A DNA stretch of 64,000 bases, taken from the NCBI RefSeq assembly GCF_029338515.1, contig NZ_CP119988.1, positions 2,480,001 through 2,544,000 on the forward strand, read 5' to 3'. The stretch comes from Haloglomus litoreum. GTDB lineage: Archaea; Halobacteriota; Halobacteria; Halobacteriales; Haloarculaceae. Position numbers and translations under genes: made by a program. Below are positions 1-7,525 of the stretch, piece after piece. Every line of letters starts with the position of its first letter. Within the stretch, counting starts at the first letter, position 1. The notes beneath the pieces are model-generated. The model was given only the letters and a program-made list of their open reading frames with translations. It was not told the DNA's origin and did not search any database.

Positions 1-882
1 GCCGCCGAGAGCGTCCTCGCGGGCACGTACGACGACGTGGAGCTGGTGCTCGTGAGCGACGGCAACGAGGCGGTCCACGAGCGGATGCAGGCGGAGTACG
101 GGGACCACCCGAAGGTCGTCACGGACTGCCTCGACGAGAACAGCGGCCTCCTGACCGCGCGCAACCACGGGGCAGCCGTGGCCACTGGCGATGTGGTCGC
201 CTTCCTCGACGACGACGCCATCGCCTGCGAGGAGTGGCTGGAACTGCTCGTCGAGGCGTACGAGGCACACGACGCCATCGCGGTCGGCGGGCGGATGACG
301 CCGCGCTGGGAGGCCCCGGACGGGGAGCCCGCCATCCTCCCCGAGGAGTTCTACTGGCTCGTCGGCGTCACCCACCGCGGGTTCGGGCCGGACGGCGACC
401 CGGACGAGGCGGGCTGGGTCCGCAACACGATGGGCTCGAACATCTCCTTCCGTGCCGAGGTGTTCGAGGACCTGGATGGGTTCGACGTCGACATCGGCGG
501 CCGGAAGGGGGACAACCACCTCCAGGGTGGCGAGGCGGAACTCAGCGCGCGACTGCGCGCCGAGTACGACGAACTGGTGTGGTACGTCCCCGAGGCGACC
601 GTCGAGCACCGGGTCTTCGAGTACCGGACCGAGGCGGATTGGCTGCTCGAGCGGGCGTTCTGGCAGGGCTACTCGAAGCGCGGGATGGAGCGGTTCGTCC
701 CCGAATCCACCGGGGACGAGGACGAGTTCCTCGGCCGCCTGCTCACGGAGTTCGCCCCCGGCCGGCTCCGGGAACTCGTGCTGCGGCCGTCGCCGGCAGC
801 GGCGCTCCAGTTGCTGTTCCTCTTCGTCTTCACGGGGGCCGTCGGCGTGGGCTACGGCTACGGCATCGTGAAGTGGGGCTGA
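1..882 (+). CDS. Family 2 glycosyltransferase (AglG-like), 5' end cut by the window
   Basis: The reading frame is open from the first base, so the N-terminus lies outside the window; an internal GTG at 37 is unlikely to be the real start. The visible part begins inside the GT-A fold (SVLAGTYDDVELVLVSDGN), then has ARNHGAA and the metal-binding FLDDDA motif, NISFRAEVF and a GGEAEL acceptor-side segment. The C-terminus is hydrophobic (LLFLFVFTGAVGVGYGYG), which suggests a membrane anchor. Such enzymes transfer sugars from nucleotide-activated donors to dolichol-linked glycans on the cytoplasmic face during haloarchaeal N-glycosylation. The GT4 and flippase genes nearby support a surface-glycan role. 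The donor and acceptor cannot be read from the sequence. Confidence 0.85.
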   Translation, partial: AAESVLAGTYDDVELVLVSDGNEAVHERMQAEYGDHPKVVTDCLDENSGLLTARNHGAAVATGDVVAFLDDDAIACEEWLELLVEAYEAHDAIAVGGRMTPRWEAPDGEPAILPEEFYWLVGVTHRGFGPDGDPDEAGWVRNTMGSNISFRAEVFEDLDGFDVDIGGRKGDNHLQGGEAELSARLRAEYDELVWYVPEATVEHRVFEYRTEADWLLERAFWQGYSKRGMERFVPESTGDEDEFLGRLLTEFAPGRLRELVLRPSPAAALQLLFLFVFTGAVGVGYGYGIVKWG

Positions 883-937
883 GCGCGGGCGGACCAAGCG
901 GCCCAATCGCTAAGCCCTCTCCCCCCGAGCCCCGGGT

Positions 938-2077
938 ATGTCGTTCGAACTCACGGCCGAGCAGCGGGCCATCCGGGAAGCGGTCAGGGACTTCGGCGAG
1001 TCCGAGATCCGTCCGGTCGCGGCCGAGTACAACGAGCAGGGCCGGTATCCGGAGGAACTGCGCCAGCAGGCGGCCGACCTCGACCTCGTGGCGCCGCACA
1101 TCCCGGAGGCGTACGGCGGCGCGGGGATGGACGGCGTCGCGACGGTCATCGTCACGGAGGAACTGTGGCGGGCCGACCCCGGCGTCGGGGGTGCCATCGC
1201 GGCCGCCGACTTCGGGACCGGGATGATACTCGAGTACGGCGACGAGTGGATGCGCGAGGAGGTGCTGCCGCGTGTCACGGGCGGCGAGACACCCATCGCG
1301 ACCGGTATCTCGGAGCCGGCCCACGGCTCGAACGTCGCCGGGATGGAGACGCGCGCCAGGCGCGACGGGGACGAGTACGTCATCGACGGCGAGAAGACCT
1401 GGATCACGAACGGCACCGTCGCGGACGTCTACATCGTGATGGCCAAGACCTCGCCGGCGGACGGCCACGCCGGCATCACCGCCTTCCTGACCGAGTCCGA
1501 CCGCGACGGCATCGAGGCCTCGCGCATCACGAACAAGCTCGGCATCCACGCCCAGGACACGGCCGAGATCCGGTTCGATGGCCTCCGTGTCCCGGCCGAG
1601 AACGTCGTCGGGGAGGTGGACCGCGGGTTCTACCAGCTGATGGAGTTCTTCGCCCCCGCTCGCGCTGACGTGGCCGGGCAGGCGACGGGTGTCGCGCAGG
1701 CGGCGCTCGACGCGGCCGTCGCCTACGCCCGCGAACGCGAGCAGTTCGACCAGCCCATCGCGGCGTTCCAGGCCATCCGCCACAAGCTCGCCGAGATGGC
1801 GACCGACATCGAGGCCGCCCGCTCGCTGGCCTACCGTGCCGGCGCGGCCATCGACGCCGGCGACACCGACGAGGCGACCCGACTCGCCTCGATGGCGAAG
1901 CTGTTCGCCTCCGAACACGCCGTCGACGTGACCGACGAGGCCATCCAGGTCCACGGGGGCGCCGGGTACGTCGACGACCACCCCGTCGAACGGTACTACC
2001 GTGACGCCCGCGTCACGAAGATCTACGACGGCACCTCCGAGATCCAGAAGAACATCATCGCGGACCAGTTGCTGTAG
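938..2077 (+). CDS. Acyl-CoA dehydrogenase
   Basis: 379 residues, normal for the family. It would oxidise acyl-CoA to trans-2-enoyl-CoA with FAD, passing electrons to ETF. Visible features are the N-terminal helical domain, the FAD-binding segment TWITNGTVADVYIVMAK in the beta-barrel, REREQFDQPIAAFQAI in the C-terminal helical domain, and VHGGAGYVDDHPVERYYRDAR near the end. The terminal motif reads KIYDGTSEIQ (Asp364) where most family members have IYEGT, with Glu as catalytic base. A second acyl-CoA dehydrogenase at 45813 keeps the Glu. The ATG start lies 56 bases after the preceding gene. Substrate chain length is unknown. Confidence 0.9.
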   Translation: MSFELTAEQRAIREAVRDFGESEIRPVAAEYNEQGRYPEELRQQAADLDLVAPHIPEAYGGAGMDGVATVIVTEELWRADPGVGGAIAAADFGTGMILEYGDEWMREEVLPRVTGGETPIATGISEPAHGSNVAGMETRARRDGDEYVIDGEKTWITNGTVADVYIVMAKTSPADGHAGITAFLTESDRDGIEASRITNKLGIHAQDTAEIRFDGLRVPAENVVGEVDRGFYQLMEFFAPARADVAGQATGVAQAALDAAVAYAREREQFDQPIAAFQAIRHKLAEMATDIEAARSLAYRAGAAIDAGDTDEATRLASMAKLFASEHAVDVTDEAIQVHGGAGYVDDHPVERYYRDARVTKIYDGTSEIQKNIIADQLL

Positions 2078-2326
2078 CATCCGGCGTGGCCAGCGACCCC
2101 GACCCAGGGATGGCACCATCCGGGGTCGCTCGAACCTCCATCTCCTGACCGAACGGCTCGGCCTACCCCGCGTTTGGCCGTCCCTACCGCGACCGCCTGT
2201 CGAGCCAGGACCGGCCCACACGTCTGCGGTACTCGCTTCGGGAGGGGCGGCTCCGGTGTCGAGAGGGCGCTCCCACGGTGAGCCGGCGGTGACGGTACGG
2301 TCCTCGCGGGACGGTAATCACCGATG

Positions 2327-2334
2327 CGTTTAGG
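2327..2334 (+). promoter_or_regulatory. Putative TATA element of the UspA gene
   Basis: CGTTTAGG is centred about 28 bases before the ATG at 2359, the spacing expected of a leaderless haloarchaeal promoter. The rest of the 281-base spacer after the acyl-CoA dehydrogenase gene shows nothing else recognisable. Confidence 0.45.
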
Positions 2335-2358
2335 CTGGGTACCGACCAACAATCGGAC

Positions 2359-2799
2359 ATGAAGTTCGTCGTAGCCGTCGACGGGACGCCTGGGAGCGAG
2401 CGCGTGCTGGACCATGCGGCGGCGCTGGCGGGGGCGGCGGACGCCGACCTGGTGCTGGTCCACGCGGTCAATCCCTCCGTGTACGAGGTGATGGACGGGC
2501 CCGTCCGGGACGGAAGCAACGCCGAGGAGCGGCTGCTGCTGGAGAGCACCGAGGACGCCGAGCAGCGCGGCGAGAAACTCCTGGAGCGGGCCGCGGCCGG
2601 CATCGAGGGGCTCCGTGTCGAGACCGAGCTCCTCTACGGGTCCCCGGCCACGGCCATCGCCGACTACGCCGACGAGGTGGGTGCCGACGGCGTGTTCGTC
2701 GGCCACCGGGATCTCAGTGAGGAGCAGGAGCGGATGCTGGGCAGCGTCGCGAAGCGGCTCGTAGACAACTCACCCGCCCCCGTGACCGTCGTCCGCTGA
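2359..2799 (+). CDS. UspA-family universal stress protein
   Basis: 146 residues, one Usp domain. It starts with the typical strand MKFVVAVDGTPGSERVLDHAAALA and contains ADLVLVHAV. The C-terminal half has GADGVFVGHRD and ends NSPAPVTVVR. The usual nucleotide-binding GxxGxxxxxxG(S/T) is poorly kept (GHRDLSEEQERMLGSVAKRL), so it may not bind ATP in the standard way. Usp proteins are cytoplasmic, usually dimeric, and modulate stress responses; the target here is unknown. It is monocistronic, with its own TATA element. Confidence 0.9.
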   Translation: MKFVVAVDGTPGSERVLDHAAALAGAADADLVLVHAVNPSVYEVMDGPVRDGSNAEERLLLESTEDAEQRGEKLLERAAAGIEGLRVETELLYGSPATAIADYADEVGADGVFVGHRDLSEEQERMLGSVAKRLVDNSPAPVTVVR

Positions 2800-2899
2800 G
2801 CGTCGGCGGTCGCGGCGGCCCGGCACGCGCCTGTCCCACAGCGCCGGCCGGGCCGCCGGGACCGGTACCGCTAAGGTACAGGCTCCGGGACGGTCCGGC

Positions 2900-4045
2900 G
2901 TGCCCGAGTCGGTCCCCGACGTCTGCGTCGTCACCCATCCGCTCTCCTCCGCCGGGGAGAACGCGACCCGCAGCCTGCTCGACATCCTCGGCGCGCTGAC
3001 GGCGGTCTCGCTGGTCACCGCCGACCTGCCCGATGACTCCGAGATCTGGGCCCGTCACGAGGTCGTCGAGCTGACCGACCGTGGGGCGGGGGACTCGCTG
3101 CCGGTCGCCGCCGGACGGTTCCTGGTCAACCAGCTCCGGATGTGTCGGGAGCTCGCCCGCCGCGACGAGTCGGTGGTACTGTTCTTCGGTGCCACCGCCT
3201 ACCTCCTGCCGGTCCTGCTGGCCCGCCTGCGCGGCAAGACCGTCCTCATCGAGCCACGCGGCGACGTGCCGCTGACGCTCCGGCTGCACTGGGAGCAGCG
3301 CGTCCCCTCACCGGTCGCCCGCCTGCTCGCCGGCGGGCTCCGCGCGCTCGAACGGCTCGATTACGCCATCGCCGACGGCGTGGTCACGTACACGCCGTCG
3401 ATGGCGCGCGAACTGGGTCTCGACCCTGACTCGTCGCGGGTGTACCCGAACGGCGCGCGGTACGTCCGGACCGACGAGTTCCGCCCCCTGACGCCGTTCG
3501 CGGAGCGCGAGCAGCGGGTCGGCTTCCTCGGTCGGCTGGACGAGGAGAAGGGGGTCCGTGAACTCGCGCGGGTGGCGCAGCGGCTCCCCGATGACGTGAC
3601 GTTCTCGTTCATCGGCGACGGTGACCTCCGCGGGTGGCTGGAGGCCGAACTGGCAGAGGAGATCGCAGCGGGCCGCGTCGAGCTGCGGGGCTGGGTCGAC
3701 CACGAGGACGTGCCCGCGGAGCTGTCGCGGCTCCGCCTGCTGGTGATGCCCTCCCAGCCGACCGAGGGGCTACCGACGACCATCCTCGAGGCGCTGGCGT
3801 GTGGAACGCCCGTCTACGCGACGCCCGTCTCCGGCGTGCCGGACGTGGTGCGCGAGCAGGAGACGGGGTTCCTGATGGACTCGCGCGACCCCGCCGACAT
3901 CGCGGCCGGCATCGAGGGCATCCTCGCGCGCGCGGACCTCGCCGACCGCTCCTTCCGGGGTCGGTCGCTCATCGAGGACGAGTACAGCCTCGACGCGGCC
4001 GTCGAGCGGTACCGGTACATTCTCACCGACGCCGTGGGGCGATAG
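2900..4045 (+). CDS. Family 4 glycosyltransferase
   Basis: 381 residues with a GTG start. The N-terminal Rossmann half begins VCVVTHPLSSAGENATRSLLDILGAL. The C-terminal half has the GT4 donor-site features: VGFLGRLDEEKGVRELARVA, then FIGDGDL, and the EX7E motif in PTEGLPTTILEALACGTPV. It would transfer a sugar from a nucleotide donor with retention of configuration in surface-polysaccharide or N-glycan synthesis. It converges with the flippase gene 37 bases downstream and shares the locus with the family 2 enzyme at the left edge. The acceptor is unknown. Confidence 0.9.
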   Translation: MPESVPDVCVVTHPLSSAGENATRSLLDILGALTAVSLVTADLPDDSEIWARHEVVELTDRGAGDSLPVAAGRFLVNQLRMCRELARRDESVVLFFGATAYLLPVLLARLRGKTVLIEPRGDVPLTLRLHWEQRVPSPVARLLAGGLRALERLDYAIADGVVTYTPSMARELGLDPDSSRVYPNGARYVRTDEFRPLTPFAEREQRVGFLGRLDEEKGVRELARVAQRLPDDVTFSFIGDGDLRGWLEAELAEEIAAGRVELRGWVDHEDVPAELSRLRLLVMPSQPTEGLPTTILEALACGTPVYATPVSGVPDVVREQETGFLMDSRDPADIAAGIEGILARADLADRSFRGRSLIEDEYSLDAAVERYRYILTDAVGR

Positions 4046-4082
4046 TCGCCGGGCGCGGGGCGCGAGAACCGTGGGGGCGGCC

Positions 4083-5537
4083 TCAGCCGAGGGTCCCGAC
4101 CAGCCCGACGGCCTTCTCCCGGACCCGCCCGGACAGCGCCACGAGGATGCCGGTGTAGACCGCCGCCCCGACCAGCACGAGCGCGACCGTCGCGTAGTGG
4201 TTCCGCGGCACGACCGGGCGCGCCAGCAGGAGGAGTCCCGCCATCAGCCCACCCGCGGCGACCTGGAGACCGATCTCGCGGAACGGGACCGGCGGCCGGC
4301 CGATGAGCCTGGTCAGGGCGACGTAGCCCAGCGCCAGGATGAGCGTCGCGGAGACGGCCGTGGCGACCGCGGCGCCGACCCAGCCGAACCGGAACACGAG
4401 CACGAGGTTCAGACCGAGGTTGACGGCGATGAACGCGGCGCTGATGCGGAACGCGACATCCGGGCGGTCGAGGGCGTTGATTGCGCTCACGAGCTGTCGG
4501 CCGTAGGCAGCGATGCCACGCGCGAGCACCAGGACGAGGAGGACGACCAGCCCCTGCTGGAAGACGGGGTCGTAGATCTTCAGTACCCGCTCGCCGACGA
4601 CGGCCGCGCCGAACAGGCCGGGGATGATGAAGACGCCCGTGAAGACGAGCCCCTCATCGAGGAAGTGGTGGATGCGGTCGGTGTCACCCTGTGCAGCGAG
4701 CTCGCTCAGCTCCGGGAACAGCGTGTTCTGGACCGAGACGGCCACGAGCGCCAGCACCGAGGCGAGGCTCCAGCTCACCTCGTAGATGCCGATGAGGTCG
4801 CGCGAGACGAAGAGGCTCAGGACGATGGTGTCCATCCACGAGAACGCGCGCGTCTCGACGGTGCCGAGCCAGGAGTAGCGAGCGTACTCGAGGAGGCTCC
4901 CGAGGTGCTCGCGGGTCGGGAGCACCGGACCGTCGCCCGACAGCCGGGCCACCCCCAGCAGGCCCAGCGAGAGTCCGGCGCCCAGCAGCGTCGCGACCAC
5001 GTGCCCGACGAACAGCGCGGCCAGCCCGACGCTCGCGAGGACGAGGCCGACCTGCAGCCCGGTCCGGAGGAGGCGCTCGACGGCCGTGACGGCCCCGGCG
5101 GCCGCGACCCGCTTCTCCCCCTGCAGGGCGTCGGTGAGCAGCGTGAACAGCATATTCGCGACCACGACGCCGGCGAGCAGGGGGGCGAGCGGGACGGTGA
5201 CGGCCAGCCGTTCGGCCTCCCGCAGCAGGTACGATTCCACCGCACCCGGGAGGGCGAGGATGACGCCGCCGACGAGGAGCGCGGGCAGCGCCACGAGCGC
5301 CAGCCCGCCGAAGAGGTAGCGGTCCCCGTCACCGCGGGCGCTGACGCGCTGCTTGACGGCGTCACCGACCGCCGCGGCCGGGATGTTCGCCCAGAAGACC
5401 ACCGCGACACCCACGGCGTAGACGCCGAGTTCGGTCGCCCCCAAGAGCCGGACGATGGCGAACGTGGCGACGAAGCCCGCCACCGAGACCACGACCTGCG
5501 AGCCGAAGTGGACCAGTGTGGTCCGGCCGAGCCGCAT
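4083..5537 (-). CDS. MOP-superfamily polysaccharide/lipid-linked glycan flippase
   Basis: 484 residues, almost entirely hydrophobic, with about 14 predicted membrane helices, as in the Wzx/AglR-type oligosaccharide flippases. The start MRLGRTTLVHFGSQVVVSVAGF and the segment LLGATELGVYAVGVAV are typical of the polysaccharide-biosynthesis family. It would move a lipid-linked oligosaccharide across the cytoplasmic membrane. The adjacent convergent glycosyltransferase supports this. Archaeal AglR-type proteins are the nearest functional parallel, but the sequence alone does not fix the cargo. Confidence 0.85.
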   Translation of the reverse strand: MRLGRTTLVHFGSQVVVSVAGFVATFAIVRLLGATELGVYAVGVAVVFWANIPAAAVGDAVKQRVSARGDGDRYLFGGLALVALPALLVGGVILALPGAVESYLLREAERLAVTVPLAPLLAGVVVANMLFTLLTDALQGEKRVAAAGAVTAVERLLRTGLQVGLVLASVGLAALFVGHVVATLLGAGLSLGLLGVARLSGDGPVLPTREHLGSLLEYARYSWLGTVETRAFSWMDTIVLSLFVSRDLIGIYEVSWSLASVLALVAVSVQNTLFPELSELAAQGDTDRIHHFLDEGLVFTGVFIIPGLFGAAVVGERVLKIYDPVFQQGLVVLLVLVLARGIAAYGRQLVSAINALDRPDVAFRISAAFIAVNLGLNLVLVFRFGWVGAAVATAVSATLILALGYVALTRLIGRPPVPFREIGLQVAAGGLMAGLLLLARPVVPRNHYATVALVLVGAAVYTGILVALSGRVREKAVGLVGTLG

Positions 5538-5921
5538 CGGTCACCTCCGGCCAGCAGCGACCCTGGTCTCCGTTCGATTCCCGGCCGACGGCTCCACCGA
5601 CACCGGCGGCTGCATGGCCGCATCTGTCCGGGCCGCCGGTACAAACCTTCCGTCTTCGTGGCCAACCGTCGGCAGTCCGGACCACGGCCCGGGAGAGCGA
5701 GCGTGGGTCCCCACGGTCCGCGTGGGGCGGCTGGCAACGGCGGTGCCCGTCGGAGGCCCCGCGCCCGTGGTCGACGTCTTCGTACCAGGTAAATATTATG
5801 AATATAGCACCGATAAATCTATTGGAACAGAAATAACTTCTCTAAAGGCGAGATTGTGCAGGAGCTTCGCCATCCACGTTCCCCACCGGGATTCAGGAGG
5901 GTCCGCGACGAGGAGCCACCC
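5538..5921. other. Intergenic region with an AT-rich island
   Basis: 384 bases without a convincing gene between the divergent flippase and Nudix genes. Bases 5789-5847 are strikingly AT-rich (TAAATATTATGAATATAG and onward) in an otherwise very GC-rich window. The island could carry the Nudix promoter, some 80-130 bases from its ATG, or be a remnant of foreign DNA. No repeats or tRNA fragment were recognised here. Confidence 0.6.
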
Positions 5922-6323
5922 ATGGACCCGAGCGACCTGCGCGCGCTGGCGACGGACGCGGTCATCCTCACGGACGACGGGGTGGTCCTCCTCGAACGGG
6001 ACCACCCACCGCACGAGGGCGAGTGGGTACTGCCGGGGGGGATGGTCGAACGGGGCGAACGCGCCCGGACGGCCTGCGCCCGCGAGGCCCGCGAGGAGGT
6101 GGGCCTGGACGTGCGACCCGTCTCGTTCGTCGGCCTCTACGACGCGCCCGGCCGGGACTCGCGCGGCAACGTCTCCGCGGCGTATCTCTGTGTCCCTCGT
6201 GGCGACGGTGAACCGGCGGCCCACGAGGAGGCCCGCCACGTCGACACCTTCGACCCGGCGGACCCGCCCTCGATGGGGTTCGACCACGCGGGAATCCTGG
6301 CGGACGCGGTGCTGGACCCGTGA
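5922..6323 (+). CDS. Nudix hydrolase
   Basis: 133 residues. I chose the ATG at 5922 (MDPSDLRALATDAV) over in-frame upstream codons because the Nudix fold begins there. The Nudix box is complete: GGMVERGERARTACAREAREEVGL fits GX5EX7REUXEEXGU. Family members hydrolyse nucleoside diphosphates linked to another moiety, using Mg bound by the box glutamates. VSFVGLYDAPGRDSRG and SAAYLCVP resemble the ADP-ribose pyrophosphatase and NUDT1-like groups, but the substrate cannot be assigned. It seems to stand alone. Confidence 0.9.
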   Translation: MDPSDLRALATDAVILTDDGVVLLERDHPPHEGEWVLPGGMVERGERARTACAREAREEVGLDVRPVSFVGLYDAPGRDSRGNVSAAYLCVPRGDGEPAAHEEARHVDTFDPADPPSMGFDHAGILADAVLDP

Positions 6324-6502
6324 ACGGGCCACCGAAGGTCGCTCGTCGGTCCGTCAGCCCATCCGTTCGAAGCGGGCGCCCGTCGGCTGTACCACGTCGT
6401 CGTGGGCGCGGTACGGCCCCGGCGTGAGGAACGGAACACCGGAGAGCGCCCGCCGCGTCGCGACGGGCAGCCGTTATCCGGTGCCGGCCCGTCAGGGAGG
6501 AT

Positions 6503-7498
6503 ATGACCGACTGGACCGCGGCCGACATGCCGGACCAGACCGGGCGGAGGGTCGTCGTGACGGGCGCGAACACGGGGCTGGGGAAGGAGGCGGCCCGGGC
6601 GTTCGCGGCGAAGGGCGCCGACGTGGTGCTGGCCTGTCGGAGCGTCGAGCGGGCCGAGGCCGCGAAGGCGGACATCGAGGCCGAGCGGCCGAGCGGGTCG
6701 CTGACCGTGCTGGAACTGGACCTGGCCGACCTCGACTCCGTCCGCTCGTTCGCCGACGCCTTCACCGACGAGTTCGACGACCTGCACGTCCTCGCCAACA
6801 ACGCCGGCGTGATGGCGATCCCCCGCCGGGAGACGGCGGACGGCTTCGAGACGCAGTTCGGCGTCAACCACCTGGGCCACTTCGCGCTCACGGGTCACCT
6901 CCTCGACGACCTGCGGGAGACGGGCAGCGGCGACGACCCCGCCCGCGTGGTCACGATGTCCAGCGGCATCCACGAGCGCGGCCGCATCGACTTCGAGGAC
7001 CTCCACGGGGAGCGCTCCTACGACAAGTGGGATGCGTACGCACAGTCGAAACTGGCCAACCTGCTGTTCGCGTACGAGCTCGACCGCCGTCTCGACGCGG
7101 CCGACGCACCCGTCGAGAGCGTGGCCGCCCACCCCGGGTACGCGGCGACGGACCTCCAGCGCCGGGGGCCGGAGATGATGGGCTCGACCCTCCGGAAGCT
7201 CGGGATGCGGGTCGCCAACGCCGTCTTCGCCCAGAGCGCCGAACAGGGCGCGTTGCCGTTCCTCTACGCCGCGACGATGCCCGACATCTCCGGCGGGGAG
7301 TACTACGGTCCGGGCGGCTTCGCCAACATGCGCGGCGCGCCCGAGCGGCAGCGCTCCTCGAAGCGGTCGTACGAGGAGGGGACCGCGTACCGACTGTGGT
7401 CCGTCTCCGAGGAGGGGACCGGGGTGGCGTACGAACTGCCGGACGCGCGCGGCGAAACGGCGTCCGGCGACGCCGCCGGTGCGGCAGCCGACGACTGA
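6503..7498 (+). CDS. Short-chain dehydrogenase/reductase (retinol-dehydrogenase/protochlorophyllide-reductase-like group)
   Basis: 331 residues. The NAD(P)-binding Rossmann motif is VVVTGANTGLGKEAARAFA (TGxxxGxG), followed by NNAGVM, the catalytic Ser region VTMSSGIHERG and YDKWDAYAQSKLANLLF with the YxxxK pair. Length and the GVNHLGHFALTGHLLDDL segment match the light-dependent-protochlorophyllide-reductase-like and retinol-dehydrogenase-like SDRs. It probably reduces or oxidises a hydrophobic alcohol or carbonyl compound. The substrate is unknown, and this is not evidence for chlorophyll or retinol metabolism. The gene converges with the histidine kinase gene. Confidence 0.9.
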   Translation: MTDWTAADMPDQTGRRVVVTGANTGLGKEAARAFAAKGADVVLACRSVERAEAAKADIEAERPSGSLTVLELDLADLDSVRSFADAFTDEFDDLHVLANNAGVMAIPRRETADGFETQFGVNHLGHFALTGHLLDDLRETGSGDDPARVVTMSSGIHERGRIDFEDLHGERSYDKWDAYAQSKLANLLFAYELDRRLDAADAPVESVAAHPGYAATDLQRRGPEMMGSTLRKLGMRVANAVFAQSAEQGALPFLYAATMPDISGGEYYGPGGFANMRGAPERQRSSKRSYEEGTAYRLWSVSEEGTGVAYELPDARGETASGDAAGAAADD

Positions 7499-7525
7499 AC
7501 CGCGCGACCACCTGCACCCCCAGAC

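Noticed and set aside
830-2221. Long minus-strand reading frame of 463 residues
   Set aside because: It is antisense to the acyl-CoA dehydrogenase gene, has Arg/Val/Gly-rich composition with no motif, and arises from the high GC of the real gene.
4071-5792. 573-residue plus-strand reading frame with Glu/Arg/Asp-rich composition
   Set aside because: It is antisense to the flippase gene; its charged composition is the complement of hydrophobic codons.
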